Assembly (NCBI GenBank): GCA_934700345.1
Contig: CAKUXP010000004.1
Location: 1-64,000, forward strand
Reading direction: 5' to 3'
Source: an uncultured Fibrobacter sp.
Lineage (GTDB): Bacteria > Fibrobacterota > Fibrobacteria > Fibrobacterales > Fibrobacteraceae
DNA: 64,000 nt
In this document: positions 49,915-60,458 of the stretch, piece after piece
How the letters are laid out: each line of letters starts with the position of its first letter
Position numbering within the stretch: the stretch's first letter is position 1
Position numbers and translations under genes: made by a program
Notes under the pieces: model-generated
Database searches by the model: none
What the model was told of the DNA's origin: nothing
What the model saw: the letters and a program-made list of their open reading frames with translations, nothing else

Positions 49915-51532
49915 CTATATTGCAGAATTCCAGGAATAAGCCCCATAGGATGATTGACACGAATAGGTCTTGCCGCCTATCGAAATACTACTATCCGGGT
50001 ACTGAGACGAGCATTCTTCCCACCGAGAGCCCGAACATAAAAGCTGGAAAACATCCTTTCCGCATGCTTTTTGAAATTCTTCGCTCGTTATTTCTTCGCC
50101 GTCCAAGTATTTCATCATAAGATCCTCGTCTAATTCAACACACTTTTCAAGTCCGGCGGTTGTTCGCGCAAGAAAAGCAATCTCTCCGGCATTGGCGGAC
50201 GAACACTGCGTACCGGTAGGCGAATCATCTTGCACATTCTCGTTTACCTTCCATTTGCCGGCAGAACATACGAAGAGATCGACAGCCTTGTCTGTCCATT
50301 CGGGCGTCGTCGGACAAGGCGTTCCCTCGACAGGAGCCGAAAGCGACCACCAGTTGTTTGCCTTGCAATACCAGTTTTTCTTGATTTCCCCCTCTTTGCC
50401 TTTTACGCAAACGGCCTGCAGCTCCCGTTCCGTTTCAAACGGAATGTCCGTCAGACTGAAACCGGGCGTGCCGCAGGACACATTCATAACGGCATCGGCA
50501 AGCTCCCTGTTTTCATAGCCAGCGAGGCGAATGTCAAAAACGACGCCGCCAGTTTCGTAAAATCTTCCGGAAATAATCGGTTTTTTCTTAAAGAACGCCA
50601 GATAAGGATTGTCCGCATCATGAATCCCGAGCAGAGTCGGCAGATTGTCGAAATCTTCGTCGGCTAGCGTGCCAACGGATTGGACAAGCTTATAGTACAA
50701 CCACTTAGAGGAATCCGCAGAGTTTACGTCCGCATCAATGCTTAACCGCAGAGCGTCCTTTGAATAGCTGTAGTACAATTCCGTCTTCGAAGATTCACTG
50801 AAGCACTGCGAAATCATCCCGCCATCGCATGTCATGGACAGGAGCCTACCCGGAGTATCCCGGACGATTTGGAGCACAGCTCGATTTCCTTTGGAATCCA
50901 CCATTTGCAAATGAAAGTCCATCTGAAAGTTTTCCTCGTCGCATTCAATATCCAGTGTCACAAGGCTGTCTTCCATGAGGGTACAGACAGGATCAGACAT
51001 CGCTATCGAATCTTTGCAGTAAACCGACGCAATCCCTTCTCGAGATGCAATCGGGCTTTCGCAGACACTTTTCTTGAACTGCTGTTTTTTTTCCTCGGCC
51101 CCCTCTCCAAGATACATTCCATCTTTGTAGGAGGCCTTGTAATGGAGGATTCCGTCTTGCGCATAGATTTCATTCTTGTTTATATGGTCGTTGCATGCAA
51201 AAATGTTCTCCCTTTTGGAAACAGAGGACGAAGAAACAGAGGACGAACTCGCAACATTTTCCGAAGAACTTGTTCCGTCTTTCCTGGCAGAGCTGCTCGA
51301 TCGATTCGCTTGGGAAGTCGAGTCTTTTTCAATCCATTCGCCATTCTTGCAGACATACTCAATTCCGGATTCCTCGTCCATTCTGGTTTCCGAATCTAAA
51401 TCCGCAGTGCATTCCGGCATGGATTCCGAAAGCGGCGGTTTGCTCGACCCCGAAGAATCGTCCCCGCATGCTTACGAACCCCGCTAGCGGGAATAAGGCG
51501 ATACCGAACAGTTTCGAAACGTCAATTTTCAT
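49915..51532 (-). pseudogene. Fibrobacter-style lipoprotein with one-base frameshift at the lipobox
   Basis: The ATG at 51532, behind AGAGG, gives MKIDVSKLFGIALFPLAGFVS. The next frame continues ACGDDSSGSSKPPLSES into the 501-codon frame. One T too many in TT at 51472-51473 separates them. Without it the lipobox would read GFVACG, and 538 residues would follow. The mature part has a Ser-rich spacer (SSSSARKDGTSSSENVASSSSVSSSS) and a cysteine-rich C-terminal half with Trp/Gly repeats (NWYCKANNWWSL, LFVCSAGKWKV, LLCSGSRWEECSS). Its function is unknown. It is either a pseudogene or a sequencing error. Confidence 0.7.
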
Positions 51533-51782
51533 AGAACCTCTTTTTTTTGTTGCATTTTATTACAAAATTACATTCAAATTTAATATTGCGGGCATCCATC
51601 GTCAAATAAATCCAATTTTAATCAAAAAGCAAAAAAAACATCGAAAAACGAAAAGTTGTCGCCGACGATTCTTACAACTTCGCAAAAGCGTTCAACGGGA
51701 GCGGAGGATTTCGACATCGCCGATCAGCCTAGGGGAGTCGTAAAGCAGGCCGAGTGGAAACGGAATCGCTATCGGCGATAAT

Positions 51783-54700
51783 TCATTTTTTTACAAGTTC
51801 AATTTCCGGAAGTATAATTGGGCAAAGGTCCTCGCGTTCTTTATTGTGCCAGGCGACCACATAGCGGATTCGAACCTGTTTTACGGAATATCCCAAATCA
51901 TTCAAATGGGAAATTTTTTCTCTTGCCGTTTTTGACAGTACTGCGACAGGATTTTTTGATCCGCTGTCGTCGTACAGTTTTCCTCGGAAATACTTCAATG
52001 CGTCTCCGCTGTGCAGTTTGAAGATTCGTTTTTTCAGGTCTGCGCCTTCGTCAATCGTTTCGCCATAAGAGTAATCAAGCCACATGTCCCTGTGACCGAA
52101 TTGGAAAATGATTTCGGCGGGTTCCGAATACTTCGCTTTTTCGACTATTGCGGGAGCGTACTTATCTAAGAAGGGGCAGCAATGGAAAACATACAGTTGC
52201 TTTTTCGCGCGGGTAAAGCCTACATACAATACGCGGCGGCCTTGATCGGCATTTGCTCTTTGATCCTTGATCAGCATATAGACGCGGTCGAATTCACGGC
52301 CTTTTGCCTTGTGAATCGTGGAGACAACGACCTCGTTCTTTTCTCCGCGTTCAAAGTCGGAAATTTTCGATTCCATCAAAAACAGCTTCAAGTCGTTTCG
52401 ATAAAGTCGATCGTTGTGCTTTTGATACACCTTAAGCGCCTTTAAGCAGATTGGCAGCAACGAACTCTTTTGATAAGCGTCTTTAAACTTGTTTATGGAC
52501 GCGCTCCACTCATCCGAGCTAATGACAGGCCCTTCGTTTTTGGAGATCCATTTTACAAAGCATCTGAACTCTGCTAGATCGTAGAGCGAAAATCCGTCGC
52601 TATCCTGAATCAACTTCGCCTTGATGTTTTCGTGATTCAGGAGCGCCATCATTTTCAGGGCGTCGTCATTCGTCTGGGTTAAAACACTCACGGTCCCTTG
52701 AGGCGGATATTTTTTCAAGTGTTCAACGACGGGGTATTCCATATTCGGCGAATCGAACTCTCGGATTCTTACGGTCCCTTCCCCATCCGAAACAGCCTGA
52801 ATCGGATTGACCTTTAAACGATTCGGAATATCCTGAACGAATAAGTTTGTAAAGTCGACAATTTTTTTGATGCTGCGGTAATTTTCGACAAGTTCATACT
52901 TTTTGGCCTTGTAAAGTTCAATAAATCGATTCAAATTCACAGACTTTGAACCCGCCTTTTGATGGATACCTTCGAAAATGTTCTGGTCATCATCGCCCAC
53001 GGCAATGACGCGCATGTCTTCGTTCTCTTCGATCAAGGCTTGAACCAAGGCGAACTGGTGTTCATCCATATCCTGGGCTTCGTCAATCACCAGGACTTTC
53101 TTGGTTACCTTGCTATGCTCAATTTCGCCTTCCTTGATTTTTGCGACCGCCATTTCTACGGCGGATTTGGCCTTGTCCAGATCGCCCATGGTGCCTAGTA
53201 AATCAAAGGCATAGGAATGGAAGGTCTTGGCAGTCAAAAAAGAGGCCGCGCGACCAATCAGCTTGTGAAGTTTTTCCTTAAAATCAATGGCGGCACTGCG
53301 AGAGAACGTGAGCATCAGCAACTGTTCGTGCTTCACGTCTTCCAAGAGCATCAACGACGCTAACTTATGGACAAGAACGCGGGTCTTTCCACTTCCGGGG
53401 CCTGCAGCCACCATGATGTACTGGCTGTTTTTATCTTCGATAATTTGCTTTTGACGTTCCGAAAGGGAATCCACAATTTCGTGATACTTTTCGGGAGTAA
53501 TATTGTGGTTGATTTCGTCCATGCGGTTGCCCTTGAAATACTTGTTCAAGAACATCTTGTAATCCAGGGCGAAATAATCGCTTACAAAAGTCTGAGCCTG
53601 CCTGCTGTCACGCACCATCATGTTGGCATATTCACCCACAATGTGGATTTGCTGCATTTTCATCTGGTAGAAATGATTCAGCTTTTCGTAGTCATCGACT
53701 TTGTACTTGATCAGGTTGCTCTTTTCGATTCGATGAATTTCAAGCGCATTGTAAAGGACCAAGAAGCCATCTTCCAGTTGCAAAGAACTGATCTTGGAAA
53801 GATACAGAAGAGACTTTTCCAATTCCTTGTAAGTTACGGGTTCATTGGCAAATAAGGAAACCTGCTTTTCGTAAGCGGTCAATAATTCTTTTTCGGAGAA
53901 TTGAATCAGGGCTTCTTCACGAGAATTCGTCTTGGCGTCGGCATTTGCCTGGTACAGTTGGTCAATCACAAAATGGGCCAATTGAACTCGGCGCTTAAAA
54001 TCGCTCTCTAAGTTTTGGAGAGAAACCTTCAATTCAATTTTTGTACAGATGTCCGAACAGTAGTTCTTTTCGATAAGGCCATTGATCATCCAAAAGAACA
54101 GAATGGTCTTGAAGTCCTTTACGCTTGACTTCTTTATTCCCTTAGCTTCTGCTTGTTCATTCAATTCCTTGAGATTGAATACGGTTTTTCCTTCTTTCAG
54201 TTTAGTAATCAAGAAATTTTCAAGAGCCTCGAAACGTTTGAGAACCAGCTTTGACTTGTTTTCGCCATCGCCTTTTTTAATGTAGGCGGTCAAATCCTTG
54301 GAATCGTCCAGAATATTTTCGGCGCGCAAAAGCTGCACCGTTTCTTGAACAACACGACATTCCAAGCCGAGAACATCGGCGATGTAGTCGATGCGGGATT
54401 CCGCTTCATCGCCCTTGCCTTTTGAAACGATTCGTTCCGAAATCAACAGGCTAATAATTCGAATGGCGTTTTCCTTCTGATTTTCGTCAAACATGTTTGA
54501 TGCGGTAATCTTGCTACGAGCCTCGTCCATGTTTGAAACAAGAATGCCTGTGGCGTAAACCCGAGGGCAGTTCTGCTTGCGCTCAATGTAGCCCGCTTCT
54601 TCCAAAGCGAGAATGGCTGTTTTCACACGCGTTTCGATATCGCCATTTGGGGCGTCAAAACCCGCTTCTCTTGCGATTTCAAGAGGCGAACGCTTCAGCA

Positions 54701-56627
54701 CGGTCCTGTTCTTTGTAAGGTTCTTGATGGCCTTCCAGACCTGTTGAATTTCGCTCATGCTGAGCTTCGTCTGGTTCAGCAACAAGAAATGTTTGTCCAA
54801 ATCACTTTCGTTAAAAAGGACGAAACACTCCGCCTGCAAGCTCTGGTCTCGCCCGGCGCGGCCGGCCTCTTGAACATAGTTTTCAAGCGAATCCGAAATT
54901 TCGTAATGAACAACAAGCTGCACATCCGACTTGTCAACTCCCATTCCAAAAGCAGAAGTGGCAACGACAATCTGAACCTTGCCGCTGATGAACGCTTCCT
55001 GGTTTTCCACCTTTTCGCGGGCTTCCATTTTGCCGTTAAAAGGCAAAGCCGCAAATCCGTCTTTGCCCAGTTTTTCTGCCAGCTCGTGCGTTTTCTTGGT
55101 TCTCGAAACATAGACGATAGTCGGGCAATTTTTCGCCTCAATCAACGAACGCAAGGTCTTGTATTTTTGGTCATCGTCTTCTTGATAGATTACGTGATAG
55201 GTCAGATTTGCGCGGGTCGCCCTGGTGGCAAAAATCCTTAAATCAAGATTCAGCTTTTTCTTGAAGTAATCGCAAATGTCCTGCACCACTTTTTGCTTTG
55301 CCGTTGCCGTAAAGCAGGATACGGGAATCCTTCTTGTCCCAGACTTTTGCGCCTGGATATTCTTGATGAAATCTCCGATATAGAGATAGTCCACACGAAA
55401 ATCATGCCCCCAGCTCGAAAAACAGTGGGCCTCGTCGATTACAAATCGCGCAATCTGCCTAGAGAGCAAAAGCTTTTCGATAGTGCGTGAACGCAGGGAT
55501 TCCGGCGAAATATACAGCAAGGATGCCATGCCGGTCGCCACACGCCTAATGGACTCCGCGCGTTCAATGGGATCTAGCAAACCGTTGATGGTTACCGCAT
55601 CCACAATTCCCTTGGAACTCAGATTATCCACCTGGTCCTTCATCAAGGACTGCAAGGGAGAAATCACGACCGTCAGGCCTTTGTAGTTTTCACCAGCCAT
55701 CAGGGCGGGCAACTGGAAGGTGATGGACTTACCGCCACCTGTCGGGAAAATGGCCAACAGGGATTCGTTATTGACCGCCGCCGCAGCTGCACGCTCCTGC
55801 AGAGGTTCGCCATCGTAAGTTCTAAAGCTGTCGTAACCAAAAATTTCCTTCAGTTTTTTGCGGACATCGAGCTTGCCGTTGCAATAGGCGCATGTAGGCT
55901 CGTGACACGGATTGTTGCGCAAAAAGAAAAGGATATTCTCGGTGAACGGATAGCTTCGCAATACCCAGGCCGGTGCAATGGAACGCTTATCCTGAAGGTT
56001 GATTACGGACAACGCATAGGCCAGTTCAATCGGACGTTCTGTCGCGAACAATTCCATCGCGGCATTTTCGCAAATCAGACCGGCAAATCGATTTTGAATC
56101 TGTGTTACAAGGTTCTTGGTGTTAGACCTTGCCAAAAAAAGATTGTTGAAAAATCCCTTGCTTTCTTCTTTCAGACCGACATAATCAAAGAATCCCTTAA
56201 ATTCTTTTGAATCTTTCAACAGCTTGAAATAGATGTCCTTTAATTCGCCATCTAGGGCATTGAACGCATTTACTTCGTCGTGGAACAATTCCCTGGACTT
56301 TTCTGCATCTAGCAAGGGGTTGTTCAAAGCGTCGCTCAGGATCTTTTCATCTTTCAGCAACTTGTGGCTAGGCCGCATGGGGAACATCAGTGGAGAAAGA
56401 TAGAGGGTGTCGATTACCTTCTTTTTATCCAGATCCATGAGTTTTAGATACTGAAGGTCGTGATTCAAAATGTTGTGACCACCGACGTATTCCGCACCTT
56501 TCACAAAATTCAGGAAATCCCCCTGGCTCGGCGTATGAATCGTCCGATCCAAAGAATCGACGGCTCCGAGATCGGCAATTTTCCCACTGGATGTAGAGAC
56601 TTCAATATCTAAAAAAACGATGTTCAC
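51783..56627 (-). CDS. Exonuclease-RecQ-UvrD fusion helicase
   Basis: The 1,614-residue product combines three enzymes. Residues 1-180 resemble a DnaQ-type 3'-5' exonuclease (NIVFLDIEVSTSSG; HNILNHDLQYL). A RecQ helicase follows, with Walker A FPTGGGKS about 297, DEAHCFSSWGHDFR about 405, FTATAKQKV and YVQEAGRAGRDQ, and a winged-helix region. The UvrD-like helicase has AAGPGSGKTR about 1077, VIDEAQDMDE about 1186, GDDDQNIFEG, ENYRS and STIHKAKGREFDRVYML about 1438. Such fusions occur mainly in Bacteroidetes-like genomes, often near restriction systems. DNA repair or anti-phage processing is inferred. Confidence 0.88.
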   Translation of the reverse strand: MNIVFLDIEVSTSSGKIADLGAVDSLDRTIHTPSQGDFLNFVKGAEYVGGHNILNHDLQYLKLMDLDKKKVIDTLYLSPLMFPMRPSHKLLKDEKILSDALNNPLLDAEKSRELFHDEVNAFNALDGELKDIYFKLLKDSKEFKGFFDYVGLKEESKGFFNNLFLARSNTKNLVTQIQNRFAGLICENAAMELFATERPIELAYALSVINLQDKRSIAPAWVLRSYPFTENILFFLRNNPCHEPTCAYCNGKLDVRKKLKEIFGYDSFRTYDGEPLQERAAAAAVNNESLLAIFPTGGGKSITFQLPALMAGENYKGLTVVISPLQSLMKDQVDNLSSKGIVDAVTINGLLDPIERAESIRRVATGMASLLYISPESLRSRTIEKLLLSRQIARFVIDEAHCFSSWGHDFRVDYLYIGDFIKNIQAQKSGTRRIPVSCFTATAKQKVVQDICDYFKKKLNLDLRIFATRATRANLTYHVIYQEDDDQKYKTLRSLIEAKNCPTIVYVSRTKKTHELAEKLGKDGFAALPFNGKMEAREKVENQEAFISGKVQIVVATSAFGMGVDKSDVQLVVHYEISDSLENYVQEAGRAGRDQSLQAECFVLFNESDLDKHFLLLNQTKLSMSEIQQVWKAIKNLTKNRTVLKRSPLEIAREAGFDAPNGDIETRVKTAILALEEAGYIERKQNCPRVYATGILVSNMDEARSKITASNMFDENQKENAIRIISLLISERIVSKGKGDEAESRIDYIADVLGLECRVVQETVQLLRAENILDDSKDLTAYIKKGDGENKSKLVLKRFEALENFLITKLKEGKTVFNLKELNEQAEAKGIKKSSVKDFKTILFFWMINGLIEKNYCSDICTKIELKVSLQNLESDFKRRVQLAHFVIDQLYQANADAKTNSREEALIQFSEKELLTAYEKQVSLFANEPVTYKELEKSLLYLSKISSLQLEDGFLVLYNALEIHRIEKSNLIKYKVDDYEKLNHFYQMKMQQIHIVGEYANMMVRDSRQAQTFVSDYFALDYKMFLNKYFKGNRMDEINHNITPEKYHEIVDSLSERQKQIIEDKNSQYIMVAAGPGSGKTRVLVHKLASLMLLEDVKHEQLLMLTFSRSAAIDFKEKLHKLIGRAASFLTAKTFHSYAFDLLGTMGDLDKAKSAVEMAVAKIKEGEIEHSKVTKKVLVIDEAQDMDEHQFALVQALIEENEDMRVIAVGDDDQNIFEGIHQKAGSKSVNLNRFIELYKAKKYELVENYRSIKKIVDFTNLFVQDIPNRLKVNPIQAVSDGEGTVRIREFDSPNMEYPVVEHLKKYPPQGTVSVLTQTNDDALKMMALLNHENIKAKLIQDSDGFSLYDLAEFRCFVKWISKNEGPVISSDEWSASINKFKDAYQKSSLLPICLKALKVYQKHNDRLYRNDLKLFLMESKISDFERGEKNEVVVSTIHKAKGREFDRVYMLIKDQRANADQGRRVLYVGFTRAKKQLYVFHCCPFLDKYAPAIVEKAKYSEPAEIIFQFGHRDMWLDYSYGETIDEGADLKKRIFKLHSGDALKYFRGKLYDDSGSKNPVAVLSKTAREKISHLNDLGYSVKQVRIRYVVAWHNKEREDLCPIILPEIELVKK

Positions 56628-56991
56628 GATGGTAAAATAAATTATTTTGGGCGTAAATTATGCAGGGAAATGGAGATCTGTTTTTTATTGCGGGTAAGTT
56701 ACTTTACCAATTTCAAAAGGCGGATTTAAGCCGCCAAGTAAATTTGTTTAACTTGTATAGAAATATACTCTAGCGGGATCAAATATCCAAGCCTTTTTAT
56801 CGGTTGAGTCGCATTGCTTGTCCTTTTCTTGGGAGAAAACGCAGGGTTAGAAAACAAACAGCCCCCGGGATTCGTTTTCCGAGGATTTTTTGTTGTTTTC
56901 AGCCACGAACGGATTTACTTGACGATAATTTATACGTGACAGTAAATCTTACAAGGGAAAGGAATATTCGCATTACAAATAATAAGCGGCG
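56628..56991. other. Gap of 364 bp upstream of the helicase
   Basis: Read on the minus strand, ggcgg and ccgcc (about 56717-56734) form a short stem followed by TTTTG. This is a plausible terminator for the 56992-57954 gene. The AT-rich 56640-56700 probably holds the helicase promoter. I see no coding frame worth calling. Confidence 0.5.
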
Positions 56992-57954
56992 TCAGCCTCC
57001 CGTTTTTTTGCTCTTTAAAAATTCTTTTTGTGCGTCAATGCTGTACATTAAAACCTGATAAGTGTTCCCGTTTGAACCGACTCGCTCGTCTACATAAATT
57101 CCGCAATTAGAACCTTTCTCTGTAGGTGTATAGGATTCTTTTCCGTCCAAAGAATGTGTTTTTGATAAAAAGCCTTCTTGCGTGAACCAATCTCTAATTT
57201 CTTTATACGAGATCTTGTAATGGTTCTCTTCATCTCGGGAGAGAATTTTCAATTTAGAGGCAATATTCGAAATAGTTAATGAACGTCCATCCTGCAGATA
57301 TCGGTTAAATAAATCTTCAGATATTTTAAGGGGAATGCTTTCTTTTTTTCTTTTAAATGATAAATCGCTTCTGAGGGCATCATTTTTTTTCTGAATTCGT
57401 TCATTTGCGATTTCGATGCATTTTTGAATATTTCCAAGAATATACTGTTGCCCTAAACGGTTACATAGAGTTCTCTCCTGCTCAATATTATTGAATGAGC
57501 TTACGTATTTGATGAAACCAACTTTTATTCCAAAATCTGTCGGCAGACTTGTTACTCTTTTAGAAGGCGTTTCGACTGGCGAAAGAACGCCATCCATAGT
57601 TAGAAAGCCAGCAATATCTTGATAGAGAAAGTGAGACATTCCCTTAGGCAAAAGAGTATTTAATCTTCCGACAATCTTAGAAATTGAAACAGGTTCGTCG
57701 AACAACTCGTATTTTTCAGCAAACTCTACAGGAATAGATATCAATCGTTTTTCGCCTCGCCTTGCCAGGCGACATTTCTTGCGAGCAATATCATTTGAAA
57801 GGTAATCTGCCACAAAGTGTAGACACTTTTGAATTCGCTCCTGGGAAAAAGAATCATTCTCATTCAATGGTTCATCTGTTATTGGGTTAACCCCCAAAGA
57901 GAGTTTACGAAGATAGCTTTCAGCATGTTCCAAAATTTCTAATTCGGTCGCCAT
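56992..57954 (-). CDS. Unknown protein with internal duplication, coupled to RhuM
   Basis: The 320-residue product has no signal or membrane segment. Two halves appear to repeat: residues about 85-145 (ISKIVGRLNTLLP…YQDIAGFLTMDGVLSP…PTDFGIKVGFIKY) and about 225-315 (ISNIASKLKILSR…YKEIRDWFTQEGFLSK…YTPTEKGSNCGIYVDERVGSNGNTYQVLMYS). Each looks like a winged helix followed by a small beta unit. The second unit's pattern recurs in proteins near helicases and restriction genes, but I know no name. The start overlaps the RhuM stop (TAATG), so they are co-translated. Confidence 0.6.
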   Translation of the reverse strand: MATELEILEHAESYLRKLSLGVNPITDEPLNENDSFSQERIQKCLHFVADYLSNDIARKKCRLARRGEKRLISIPVEFAEKYELFDEPVSISKIVGRLNTLLPKGMSHFLYQDIAGFLTMDGVLSPVETPSKRVTSLPTDFGIKVGFIKYVSSFNNIEQERTLCNRLGQQYILGNIQKCIEIANERIQKKNDALRSDLSFKRKKESIPLKISEDLFNRYLQDGRSLTISNIASKLKILSRDEENHYKISYKEIRDWFTQEGFLSKTHSLDGKESYTPTEKGSNCGIYVDERVGSNGNTYQVLMYSIDAQKEFLKSKKTGG

Positions 57955-58994
57955 TATTTCCCTCTATGTTCCGCTTCGCTTTCGATTTCTCGCAGTTCGG
58001 CCATATCCGCTTCGTCGGCTTCAATCGCATCCTGCGTTTTGCGGCGGTCGGCAAATGCGTCGTAAATTTCGGACACGTGAGTTTCCATCTGCTTATTGGA
58101 GATATGTCCCTTATCTCGCAAGACACCCTTGTTTTGGAAGTTCAGCAGGGCATCGACATTGTTTCTCCAAAAATCCAGAGTCAGGTCCTTACGTTCCTTA
58201 ACTCGCAACTCTGCAGAGTCCAAAAAGAGAACAGTAAGACGATTCAGCGAATCAATCTCGTCGTGCGAAAGGTAATTCTTGGCAATGAAAATATCTTGCT
58301 TGCGAACCACCGTACCATGCCATGCCGTTAATCCCATATTCGGTTTTTGAGCATCTGCTCGATCGCATATAATTTCTGCAGCAGTTCTGTTGGCTACGGC
58401 ATAAAGCAGTTTGTTCTGTGTTTCGGCAAAGAACATTTGGGTTGCCTTGTCTGACGCATCGTAATCGCTACTTAGGGCAAGCAAATCTCGAACCTTCTGA
58501 TAGAAACGCTTTTCAGAGGCTCTGATATCACGAATGCGCTCAAGAAGTTCATCGAAATAGTCTGGACGTCCATCGGGATTCTTAAGACGATCATCATCAA
58601 TATCAAACCCCTTAATCATGAACTGTTTAAGGTGTTGATTCGCCCAAATGCGGAATTGGACGCCCCGTTTGCTCCGGACTCTAAAACCGATGGCCAAAAT
58701 CATGTCCAAAGAGTAAAAAAGGACCTTATAATTCTTACCGTCTTCGGCAGTTGTAAAGTAATACTTTACAACTGAATTTTCATCTAACTCCTTGTCCTGC
58801 AAGACATTGGCGATATGTGCACCTACGTTTTGCTTTGAGGTGTCAAAAAGTTCTGCAATCTGATTTTGATTCATCCATACATTGCCGTCTTTAGCCATTA
58901 AAGCGACTTTCGCCTTGCCATCAAGGGTGTTATAGATGATAATGCTCTGCTCAGCTTTTTCCGCAGAGCCTTTATTTTCGTCTTTTTTCGCCAT
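57954..58994 (-). CDS. RhuM family protein
   Basis: The 346-residue product matches the RhuM family: VWMNQNQIAELFDTSKQNVGAHI (a DNA-binding helix-turn-helix), YYFTTAEDGKNYKVLFYSLDMILAIGFRVRSKRGVQFRIWANQHLKQFMIKGF (a KilA/BRO-like region) and LFFAETQNKLLYAVANRTAAEII with the C-terminal helical part. RhuM was named after a Salmonella pathogenicity-island gene, but most homologues lie in restriction or toxin-antitoxin islands. The exact activity is unknown. The gene lies 90 bp after mcrC. Confidence 0.9.
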   Translation of the reverse strand: MAKKDENKGSAEKAEQSIIIYNTLDGKAKVALMAKDGNVWMNQNQIAELFDTSKQNVGAHIANVLQDKELDENSVVKYYFTTAEDGKNYKVLFYSLDMILAIGFRVRSKRGVQFRIWANQHLKQFMIKGFDIDDDRLKNPDGRPDYFDELLERIRDIRASEKRFYQKVRDLLALSSDYDASDKATQMFFAETQNKLLYAVANRTAAEIICDRADAQKPNMGLTAWHGTVVRKQDIFIAKNYLSHDEIDSLNRLTVLFLDSAELRVKERKDLTLDFWRNNVDALLNFQNKGVLRDKGHISNKQMETHVSEIYDAFADRRKTQDAIEADEADMAELREIESEAEHRGK

Positions 58995-59084
58995 GTTTAG
59001 CCTATATTAGTCCGATTTCGCCACAAATTTCCATTCTACCTAAATATAACCCATTTCCGTTGTCATTTATTGTCAAACAGCAAT

Positions 59085-60458
59085 TTATTGCACCGCCGCA
59101 ACAAAAATATCTTCGGCAGTCTTCATTTCATCGCAAAATTTCGCAAAGTCACTGCATTCGCTTCCTTTGGGAACCGGGAATCCGTAGATTCCGATTTTAC
59201 CGCCGAAACCGTTCAGAGTGCCGATTTCATGGGCATAACCGTTTACGGCGCCATCGGCGTCGGGGAAAGCGAATCCGCCTTTGTTGAACTGGCTGATGTG
59301 TAGATAGGTGGTCAGCTGATGCAAATCTTCGCGAGGGATGCTCTTGCTCATTTTTTCTTTATCATTTATGTAAGCGAGCCTCTTATACTTCGCATCCAAA
59401 ACGAACTTCTGACTATCATTAAAGAAATCGGGATAGCGCGGGTAATAGGAATTGTCGCTGAACAACTGCCATTTGCCAGTTCTTTCCTTATTTTCCGGAT
59501 GCTCAAATCCATGCCCCTTCAGGATGGTCCACAGGTATTCTTCCCAAAGCCAGGCTCCATCAAAGAGGATGCCGTAAACTTCGTTCTTTTCGTGGTCGAA
59601 CTTCAACCTTTTGTGCATCAGAATGAACACGCACAGTCGCTGGAGAGCGTTGTATTCCATAAAGTACGGATTTCGAACCGGGGTCCCATTTTTCTGCACG
59701 ATGCTGTAACGGTCGCGCAGGGAATAGTTGGGGGTCGCTTCGCGGATTTTCGCGATGCAATCCTTGACGTCGTTATCCACCGAAAGAATCGCGGACTGCT
59801 TAGTGCTTGCGATGTATTCGATGGTGTGGCGGACCAGTTGGGTGATGCGATTGTCGTAGCTGTATTCGCGAGTCTTGTAAGCGATCTTTCCATTGAACGG
59901 AATATTGTAATGGATGTGGCGACTGATGTCGATGGGCCCGTGCACGCGATCGTCGTTCTTTTCTTGCGTCAGGTATTCCTTGTATACGCCGAGCACCACC
60001 GCCTTTTTTAGAAAATGCGGGAAAAGATACAGCAAAAAATCAAAAACGGAATCGTCATCCTTGCCGACCTTAAAATCCACCACGTTGATGGAGAAAACCC
60101 TCTGCAGCATATAATGCAAAAAGTAATCCACATCATCGGACATCGCAAAACGGGAGCGAATACGAAGTTCCGTATCGTTCGAACCCACAAAGCCCATCAC
60201 ATTCCCAGTTTCAATTTTCGCCTTGTCTAGCGCATCGGCGGAACCGCACAAGTTGCAAATGGGCGAATCGCCGAACCTGTCGCGAACGTCGCCGAGAGCT
60301 TGCGGAAAGACAAGCAACTTTGAATTCTGCTTGACGAGATCGCTAATATTATAATTGGCGATGTTCTGCAAATCCTTGAAAGCTGTCGGCAAATCACCAT
60401 CGCGACAGGCTACCTTGAAATTTACAGAACAATTATCTACTGTAAAAGCAATCTGCAT
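59085..60458 (-). CDS. mcrC: McrC subunit of a McrBC restriction system
   Basis: The 457-residue product has the McrC layout: an N-terminal region binding McrB, and a C-terminal PD-(D/E)XK nuclease with FVLDAKYKRL about residue 355 and a downstream QLTTYLHISQF. LCGSADALDKAK holds a single CxxC-like zinc site (ICNLCGS). It cleaves modified DNA when driven by McrB. The start shares one base with the mcrB stop (TAATG). Confidence 0.9.
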   Translation of the reverse strand: MQIAFTVDNCSVNFKVACRDGDLPTAFKDLQNIANYNISDLVKQNSKLLVFPQALGDVRDRFGDSPICNLCGSADALDKAKIETGNVMGFVGSNDTELRIRSRFAMSDDVDYFLHYMLQRVFSINVVDFKVGKDDDSVFDFLLYLFPHFLKKAVVLGVYKEYLTQEKNDDRVHGPIDISRHIHYNIPFNGKIAYKTREYSYDNRITQLVRHTIEYIASTKQSAILSVDNDVKDCIAKIREATPNYSLRDRYSIVQKNGTPVRNPYFMEYNALQRLCVFILMHKRLKFDHEKNEVYGILFDGAWLWEEYLWTILKGHGFEHPENKERTGKWQLFSDNSYYPRYPDFFNDSQKFVLDAKYKRLAYINDKEKMSKSIPREDLHQLTTYLHISQFNKGGFAFPDADGAVNGYAHEIGTLNGFGGKIGIYGFPVPKGSECSDFAKFCDEMKTAEDIFVAAVQ

